The position numbers and the translations under genes are program-made. A model generated the notes under the pieces. That model was not told the origin of the DNA. It saw nothing but the letters and a program-made list of their open reading frames with translations, and made no database searches. Shown here one piece after another: positions 57,919-64,000 of a DNA stretch of 64,000 nt; position 1 is the stretch's first letter; each line of letters starts with the position of its first letter. The DNA comes from Perkinsus marinus ATCC 50983 (lineage: Eukaryota; Perkinsozoa; Perkinsida; Perkinsidae): assembly GCF_000006405.1 (NCBI RefSeq), contig NW_003209596.1, positions 191,755 through 255,754 on the forward strand. The letters are read 5' to 3'.

Positions 57919-60176
57919 ATGGCCGTTATATTAGACAAGCTTAAGGCCATTCCAGACTACCTATTCGGACCCGACGATCCGACTGATGACACCGTCAACG
58001 ATGACAAAGTGGACACCTCATCGACGGTTGACAAGGAGGAAGAACACGAGAACGTCGAGAAGAGGCGGGAGCGTGGTACTACTCGGGATTCAGTTCTTTG
58101 CAGTCTAGCACTCGTGTGACGCATTCTACCACCCACATCGTTCGTGTTTCAGCTGCCACTCAGTGCTCTGACCGCGCCCAGGACTCCTCTGTTGACTCCA
58201 CGTCTCGGCCACCCAGCGTCGTCAGCGCAGACTGGAACCTTGTTGACCTCAGTGGCGAGAGCCTCTTCAAGCTCATAGTAGACCGACACCCTCTAGCGGT
58301 AAGACAACTCGTCGATCACCATCGTCGATGTAACTGTTCTTCTCCTTTCCCAGTTGATGAACCAGTCTCTGAGTGACGTGGATTCGAAAGGAGTGGCGAA
58401 AGCGGTCCCATCCAGTGGGGCATGGTCCTTGCTACCTAGTGCAGATGAATTGAACATGCTGAGCCAGTGGGAGAAGGTGGTTGCAGGCCGACCCTTGGAA
58501 GAAGTAGTACTGCCCTGTCAGTGTGGGAAAATATGCACATGGTGCACCACATATGTTGGTGACAATATGGAAATTCTGAGGAAATTCTTGCGGGTTCCTG
58601 GACATTTCTACCCTAGTTTGTATATGAACTCCTATAGTTAGTGAGGAAACTCCCAGGGTCAACTGAGGAAAGCGATCATGTATTACAACACTGGTCTTGT
58701 CGATGTGGGAAAGTATGCAAATGGTGAACTACATGTGTTGGTGACGGTATGAAAACTTTGAGGAAATTCTGGGGAATTAGTATTGATTTCTGTACAACTC
58801 TACCCGACTTTGTATATAAACTCCTATAATTAGCGAGGAAACTCCCGAGCCCAGCCGAGGAAACCAAACATATATTCCAACACTGTGTCCTGTAGCGTGT
58901 CCGCTAAACATTTTGAGTCTATGCTGCCTTTCCTCCCTGGACTTTAGCTATTCCAATAAAAGTAGGTACATCGGTCGGAGCTTCGACCTCTTGTACATTC
59001 GTATGGGGTTCCCGTTGAGTACAGGCCTACGTTGTGGAGAACATGGGCTCACGAAAGGCTTCATCGTAGGGAAGTGATGCGCACTCTTTGTGACTACCGT
59101 CTTGTCAGATTCGGTCTGCAAACTGACTTATCCGAAGGCTCTGGCAATGCTCGACAATGAGGCCTCACTGGACTCCAAGATTAAGCATCAGATTGAGATG
59201 GACCTGCCCAGGACGGCAGGTGGAATACCGCCTGATCGGATCGATAGAATGCGGGACTTGCTGATGGCGTATGCATTGAGGAAGTAAGAACAGCGGTGAT
59301 AAGCTTGGAGAAGTTGTTGTCAGTCCTTCGGTGGGCTACTGCCAAGGAATGAACTTCATCGTTAATGCTCTGCTATCCATCCCGCTACCGGGCTTGGACG
59401 ATGAGACGGTATATCTAGTGTTAGCAGCATTCGTTGAGGGTATTAATAAGGACTACTATGATAAGAAGAACCTCAGAGGGTATGTGCTGGATTACGGTGT
59501 CGCGACTGTACCGAAGTGAGTTCAGGTTCTTGAGAGATATCACGAGGCTGGATGAACTGTTGGGAGAGCATTTCCCTGATGTAAAGCAGCTTCTGGATAG
59601 GCTCGAGATTTCCAGACTTTGGGTGAGGTGTGGTATCGTAATGTATGAGACGCCGACTGTTGTTGTTGATGATCAAGTTGTGTGCGGAGCCTATGCTGTG
59701 CTTATGGTCGAAGTCGTTGTCGATGCCTCCGGCTAGACTGTGGGATATCTTCCTTCTTGATGGTAGTACATCGATAGGAAGTGAGAGAGGTGTGGTATGG
59801 CTGATAGTAGGTAATGATGCAGTACTAGCAGCAATGCTGGCATCGATATCTCTGGCGTATTCCAAGATGGAGGGCTGCCTTACACAGGAGAAGCCTTCTA
59901 TAGGGCAGCTAAGTGATAAGGTGGACACACCGGAGAACCAGAAGGTAGGGAGCCTATATACTGGGCTTGCTTAGGTTGGAAATGCTGGCTTAGGTCAAGG
60001 CGTTGCCTATGGAGGTTCATCAGGAGATGGTGGTGACCACTTTCAAGAGCACTTTGCGTGATATGGATGTGGAGGATTTGGCAAGGGAGACAGTGAAGTG
60101 GATCCAGGCTTGTCGAGAATCTCGACACAAAGCAAGAGAGGCTCAGCACAAGGCCGCAGCAGAGAAGAAGTGGTGA
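57919..60176 (+). CDS. TBC-domain Rab GTPase-activating protein
   Basis: ATG 57919 (MAVILDKLKAIPDYLFGPDD) to TGA 60174-60176. The N-terminal part is acidic. An exon with DWNLVDLSGESLFKLIVDRH precedes DELNMLSQWEKVVAGRPLEE. Two tandem MITEs follow. The TBC domain then starts with ELRPLVHSYGVPVEYRPTLW and TWAHERLHR. The Arg finger motif IxxDxxR is present as HQIEMDLPRTAGG, and the Gln finger YxQ as GYCQGMNFIVNALL. Later come AAFVEGINKDYYDKKNLRGY, DELLGEHFPDVKQLLDRLE, LCLWSKSLSMPPARLWDIFL and NDAVLAAMLASISLAYSKME. A charged tail follows (ESRHKAREAQHKAAAEKKW). Both catalytic residues being present suggests an active Rab-GAP in membrane traffic. Confidence 0.88.
58519..58693 (+). mobile_element. 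hAT-like MITE, first of a tandem pair
   Basis: CAGTGTGGGAAAATATGCAC to TTACAACACTG, full length. The left flank TGCCCTGT (58511-58518) matches the flank right of the second copy (TGTCCTGT) at 7 of 8 positions. Only 7 bp (GTCTTGT) separate it from the next copy. Confidence 0.93.
58701..58885 (+). mobile_element. hAT-like MITE, second of a tandem pair
   Basis: Starts CGATGTGGGAAAGTATGC and ends TATATTCCAACACTG, followed by TGTCCTGT (58886-58893). Same orientation as its neighbour but clearly diverged from it, so the pair arose by separate insertion or an old duplication. Confidence 0.92.
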
Positions 60177-60666
60177 CACGGGTGCTTGTCTGGAGGGTAT
60201 CTTTGCGTATCTTAGGTTGATCATGGCTGGATACGGATTCGCTCCGGTCGGTTTTGCCTGGCAAAGTGCCGAAGTGTGACGGACGTACGTCTAACTGCTG
60301 TTGACTGTAATCTGTTATAATCATTTTATAAGCGAGTTTTCTATGAAGAGGGCATTGGGGCAGTCTCAAGATGATGTTGATGGTTACTATTTATTACGAC
60401 CATTTGTGAGTTATCGATTCACTCCATCTTGACTGTTCTGAAAATAATACCACTGCCTAGCGGAGCGAAGCAATGCCAGCTGGTTTTAGCTGTCTTTGGA
60501 ATTACTATTATCTCTCCTTCTTCTGCTCTGCAATTGAGTAATATGTTGTATCATCGTTGACTATTGTGTTATTATGAGCTCATTCTGTACATTCCCTGCT
60601 TGCCCTCTGAGGACGTTATTCTAGGTAGTAGTAATATTATCGTCGTTTCCCAAGGCGTGCTGCGTT
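60177..60666. other. 3' flank of the TBC gene, no gene seen
   Basis: AT-rich and without exon character, ending in a MITE target site. Confidence 0.4.
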
Positions 60667-60852
60667 CAGTGTGGGAAAATATGCTCATGGTTGACCACAT
60701 ATGTTTGGTGACAATATGGAAATTCTGAGGAAAATTTCCGAAATTTTTGCGGGTTTCTGTACATTTCTACCCTAGTTTGTATATGGACTCCTATAGTTAG
60801 TGAGGAAACTCCTAGGGTCAACTGAGGAAAGCGATCATATATTACAACACTG
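60667..60852 (+). mobile_element. hAT-like MITE
   Basis: 186 bp, CAGTGTGGGAAAATATGCTC to TTACAACACTG. Flanks GCTGCGTT and GTTGCGTT match at 7 of 8 positions. Its inner sequence (CTAGTTTGTATATGGACTCC, CTAGGGTCAACTGAGG) is closest to the copy at 58519. Confidence 0.95.
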
Positions 60853-60919
60853 GTTGCGTTAGTCTGAATAGAGTAATGGTTGGTTACTTCACTTACAGGG
60901 GTAAGACGAGCTCCCTATG

Positions 60920-61100
60920 AATTCGGAAGTATGTTGGCTTTCCTCTGATCAGTTTAGGAGTGTCCTCACTGATTATAGGAATTTTCATATAGATTCGGGT
61001 AGAAGTGTATGGAAACCAAGTAGAATTTCCCGATATTTTTTCCTGAATTTCCATATTGTCATTAACACATGTAGTTGAGCATGTGTATTTTCCGATACTG
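60920..61100 (-). mobile_element. hAT-like MITE, reverse, worn 5' end
   Basis: Carries TCCTCACTGATTATAGGAAT, GATTCGGGTAGAAGTGTA and TTAACACATGTAGTTGAGCA, and ends TTTTCCGATACTG. It lies about 70 bp after the copy at 60667, in the opposite direction. Confidence 0.85.
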
Positions 61101-61256
61101 TGGAGTGTGGAAATCCGAATCTACCGCAGATATCGACAGGCTCCTGAAGACTGGGTCTCGACCTTGTCTGTTCAGCAGCTTGGGTGCTCGTATGCGTATA
61201 TGTTGGGTGTATGGTCGGGAACCACTGTGAGCAGTCTGATTCATGATTAGTCGGAC

Positions 61257-64000
61257 ATGACTTGCGTTGAAGTGGAGATGGTGTGGTATGGGATAAGGTT
61301 GTGCTTTGGTTTTCCTATGATGCCTAGCCAGGCTCTCGAGGCTGCACCTTCTGGGGAGTCGGAAGGAAGTCCGCAAGTGTTTTTGCCAGTACAGGATCCA
61401 GCGATGGAGCGGTACTATGACCAGCTTGCTTCTAGTGATGAGTGTAGTAGCTATACGGCAGCTCCTCCTAGTGTGGATGAGGTAGGCAGGAAAGGGTTAG
61501 AGAAGTTGCGCGAGGTGTGGTATGGGGACAGAGTTCGGAGCTCCTATCAGCGATGGACGGGGCTGACTGGTCGGATCCTGTGGTGATACGCTTACTCCTA
61601 CGGAAAGTGAAACGGTATTTGAAAAAGGCGGTTAGAGTCCAGCGGGAAGTAGGAAGTGTTTTGGGGCGATCGATTTTGGATACTCGGAGCTGTTTTAGTT
61701 GACGAATAGCAAGGAAGAGCTCCGCGCGGCGTATGCTGATATGGAAACCATGCGAAATGATATAGCGTAATACGTTAGTCTGTAGGGCTCTAGTTTTGGA
61801 GAGGCTTTTTTCTACGTACAGGGTGTTTCGAAACCTCGTGAGCACTTTTGAGTACACAGAGGTCGGTCATCTCTTCCTTCACGCACCACGAAAAGGATTC
61901 AATTTCGTATTTATGATGACGCTGGCTGAATTTTTGCGAGATTTAGGTCATAAACTCTCCTAGGGAGGTGCTCATGAGGTTTTGAAACACCTTTCCTTTT
62001 TCGGGCGCGGCAGGGCCTATTGCCCTCTCGACGACATAGCCCTGCTCAGACTGATAGCTCGACGCAGTCCGCCAGTAGTCTTGATGAAACTGTCTACCAT
62101 TCGCGCGAATATATCGCCTTAATCGCAGAAATACTAATATAAGGGTACACTCGGTATGGACATCTACTTGATCGAAGGCATGCGCCCATGTGACCGTCGT
62201 ACGAAATAAGGCGGCGCCTCTTCCTGAGATGAAGTCGTGGTTGGTCATTGGAGAGTTTAGGTATCTCCAGGAGGATCTGGACAGGAAGCTGGCACTTGAG
62301 AAGAAACTGTTGACAGAAAGGGATGGATCCAAACAGAAGGAGGAGGAGCTGATGAAACTTGTGAGGAAAATGTAGGCCACTGTGAGAAGCAGGCTGAATG
62401 TCATTTTGAGGGGAAGTATTGGAATATATGTTTCCTCACTGATTATGGGAGTTGATATGCGAATTACGGTAGAAATATACGAAAAACCAACAAGAAATTC
62501 CAGAAATTTCCTCAAAATTTTCGTTTCGTCACCGACACATGTAGTCGGCTTTCTTAGACTGACCAGAATTTACTATTTCAGGCAGTGTTGGGATATATGT
62601 TTGCTTTCCTCAGCTAAGTTCAGGAGTTTCCTCACTAATTATAGAAGTCTACATACAAATTCGGGTAGAAGTGTACAGAAACCAATGAGAGTTTCCTAAA
62701 TTTTCCTCAGAATTTTCTCAAATGTCCCCTACACATGTAGTTGACCATGTGTGTATTTTCCCACACCGATTTCTTGTGATAGTATGCGAGTTGTCGCAGG
62801 TACGGTACGGATCCCGCTGAGGCATATGTTGCGTTGTTGAACACGAATGAGGAGATGCAGAATGAGATGGATGCTGTCATTGAAGTGAGCTGCGGTGAGG
62901 GGAAATATGCACATGGTCAACTACATGCGTATATGACTTTAGCGGAAATTCTGAGGAAATTTTCATTGGTTTCTGTACACTTCTACCCGAATTTGTATGT
63001 AAACTCCTATAATTAATGAGGAAACTCCTGAACTTAGCTGAGGAGAGCGTACATATATTCCAACACTGGTGAGCTGAGGAGAGTTAGAGATTAGAAATCA
63101 AACTTGTTATTTTTAGGAACGCGACGATCTCTGTCAAGAAGTCGAGAAGCTCCAGAAGCAGGTGGATGATTTTCAGGAGCAGTCCAGCCTGCCGACTCCT
63201 GGTGGAGATGAAGAGCTGCTGAATGCTGGTAGGAGTGCGTGGTGGGGTTTGGAGTTTCACCCGTTCAACGTGAAGTGGTGTAATACTCCATGTATCAACA
63301 AGAGTTATTAACAAGTGGTTCTCAACTTATGATCAATACAGTAGTCATAAAATATACGCTAGGCCAGCAAGGGAGACAAGTATCACAAGAATCTAAAATT
63401 ACAGGAGATCATTGTGTTCAACATTTCCTTACACCGTCTACGATGAAACTATTGTTTCCCGCGAAGTGAATTGTAAAATATATTTTCTAGTAGTCTTTTT
63501 CATACTGTAGGCTCTGAGGAGGAAAAACAGAAGCTTGAGGAGCTGTCGCGAAAAGTGGAGCGACTGGAGACGGAGAACGCCGAGTTGAGGCGAAAAGTTG
63601 AAGATTGGGAAGGAAGAAATGATGGAGGCTCTTCGGAGTCATCACGTGGTAGGCTGAAGAATTTTAGGTTCTTTTTGAAGGGAGCCGTCTTAGGAGTTAT
63701 CCAAGCCTTGGCTCAGGAGAATGTAGAGTTGAAACGGCAGTTGAGGAGTCGGTACGTGGAGTAGTCTTGATGGGAGGCGAGTGAGTGGGTCTATTAGGGA
63801 GGTGGAGTTGTCTGGACTGAGGGCTGATCTTAAGGAGCATCAGAAGGGTAGTGTTGGAGAGGACTCCACTGAGGTAGGGGCGGGAAAGGGACAGGGGATA
63901 GCAGTGTTGGGGTATATGCTCGCTCTTCCCACAGTGTTGGGAAATAAGTTCGCTTGCTTCACAGTATTGGAATATATGTTCGCTTTGCTCACATTATTGG
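61257..64000 (+). CDS. Coiled-coil gene, runs off the window
   Basis: A chain of plus-strand exons separated by introns that hold transposons. It begins around 61330 with APSGESEGSPQVFLPVQDPA and SVDEVGRKGLEKLREV. Then come DWSDPVVIRLLLRKVKRYL, LTNSKEELRAAYADMETMRN, LQEDLDRKLALEKKLLTERD, RYGTDPAEAYVALLNTNEEM, ERDDLCQEVEKLQKQVDDFQ, EEKQKLEELSRKVERLETEN, VIQALAQENVELKRQLRS and REVELSGLRADLKEHQKGS. Almost all of it is heptad coiled coil, so a scaffold or cytoskeletal role is plausible; no motor or enzyme domain is seen. The start is uncertain (61257 is the ORF limit), and the 3' end lies beyond the window. Confidence 0.55.
61819..61992. mobile_element. Mariner-like MITE
   Basis: Inverted ends CAGGGTGTTTCGAAACCTCG + TGAGCAC and (reverse of the right end) GGTGTTTCAAAACCTCATGA + GCAC match at 22 of 24 positions. 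The left end is preceded by TA (61817-61818), as expected for Tc1/mariner insertion. The right TA is not clear. About 174 bp, no coding capacity. It lies in an intron of the coiled-coil gene. Confidence 0.75.
62415..62561 (-). mobile_element. hAT-like MITE, internally shortened
   Basis: From AGTATTGGAATATATGTTTC to GTAGTCGGCTTTCTTAGACTG, missing the CAGCTGAGCTCAGG segment. It lies only about 20 bp from the next copy, in the same orientation. Confidence 0.85.
62583..62768 (-). mobile_element. hAT-like MITE, full length
   Basis: CAGTGTTGGGATATATGTTT to GTATTTTCCCACACCG. Flanks ATTTCAGG (62575-62582) and ATTTCTTG (62769-62776) match at 6 of 8 positions. It lies in the intron that ends at the acceptor GTTGTCGCAG near 62800. 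Confidence 0.93.
62893..63068 (+). mobile_element. hAT-like MITE with perfect target duplication at a splice donor
   Basis: 176 bp, CGGTGAGGGGAAATATGCAC to TATTCCAACACTG. Perfect 8-bp duplication GTGAGCTG at 62885-62892 and 63069-63076. The left copy is the 5' splice site after the exon NTNEEMQNEMDAVIE. Confidence 0.97.
63251..63289. mobile_element. Fragment of the second MITE family
   Basis: GGAGTTTCACCCGTTCAACG then TGAAGTGGTGTAATACTCC matches the reversed right end of the copy at 55768 (GGAGTTTCACCCGCTTTACG). It lies in the intron after the exon GGDEELLNA. Confidence 0.7.
63902..64000. repeat. 30-bp tandem repeat made of MITE ends
   Basis: CAGTGTTGGGGTATATGCTC starts at 63902. Close copies follow at 63932, 63962 and 63992 (cut by the window edge). 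Each unit equals the first 30 bp of the reverse-orientation hAT-like MITE (CAGTGTTGGAATATATGTTC then GCTTTCCTC). Confidence 0.93.

Noticed and set aside
61943-62515. 190-residue minus-strand ORF
   Set aside because: It runs through a mariner-like MITE end, a coiled-coil exon on the other strand and a hAT-like MITE. No protein family character is seen.

Overview
The window looks like nuclear DNA of a protist alveolate, most likely a Perkinsus species (inference). The reasons are very intron-dense genes with short introns (about 30-60 bp, GT...AG), AP2-domain and Mei2-type regulators, a bacterial-type acetate kinase with a targeting-like leader, short intergenic gaps and many small transposon copies, including copies inside introns. 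No organelle or bacterial operon structure is seen. Most genes had to be traced exon by exon, so ends and splice sites are approximate unless a start or stop codon is stated.

Layout. 0-5 kb: an unrecognised multi-exon gene, then an intronless Mei2-like RNA-binding protein. 5.5-8.1 kb: a 53-bp minisatellite and a three-AP2-domain gene. 9.3-13.2 kb: a centrin-like EF-hand protein, a COPI-associated-type membrane protein, a protein with a PAM2-like motif and an unknown gene. 13.9-18.5 kb: importin-alpha and a conserved protein of unknown function. 18.5-24 kb: sparse, with one single-pass membrane protein. 24.2-25.5 kb: acetate kinase. 25.9-31 kb: repeat-rich, with a tRNA-derived SINE-like element and a nearly identical 258-bp inverted repeat 2.2 kb apart. 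32.1-38.4 kb: a RING-CH/membrane/AlgH fusion gene, a SpoU/TrmH RNA methyltransferase and a DDX47/Rrp3-type RNA helicase with a 30-bp minisatellite in an intron. 40.9-49.3 kb: a PUS7/TruD pseudouridine synthase and three unrecognised genes, one clearly coiled coil. 49.7-60.2 kb: a secreted 16-cysteine protein, a Ser-tract protein, a RING-H2 protein, an unknown gene and a TBC Rab-GAP. 61-64 kb: a coiled-coil gene packed with transposons and running off the window.

The commonest dispersed sequence is a family of about 175-185 bp non-autonomous DNA transposons (MITEs). They have CAGTG...CACTG ends and 8-bp target duplications, as hAT elements do. About 14 copies are visible. One insertion supplies the last codons and stop of importin-alpha. 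Another duplicated the 5' splice site of an intron, and two sit side by side in the TBC gene. A second MITE family (ends GGAGTTTCACCC) and one mariner-like MITE are also present.

Several genes share a theme of RNA handling (Mei2, TrmH-like, DDX47, PUS7, PAM2) or trafficking and ubiquitin (importin-alpha, COPI-associated protein, TBC, two RING proteins). This is eukaryotic neighbourhood, not an operon. The most unusual gene is the RING-CH-membrane-AlgH fusion at 32.1-33.5 kb.
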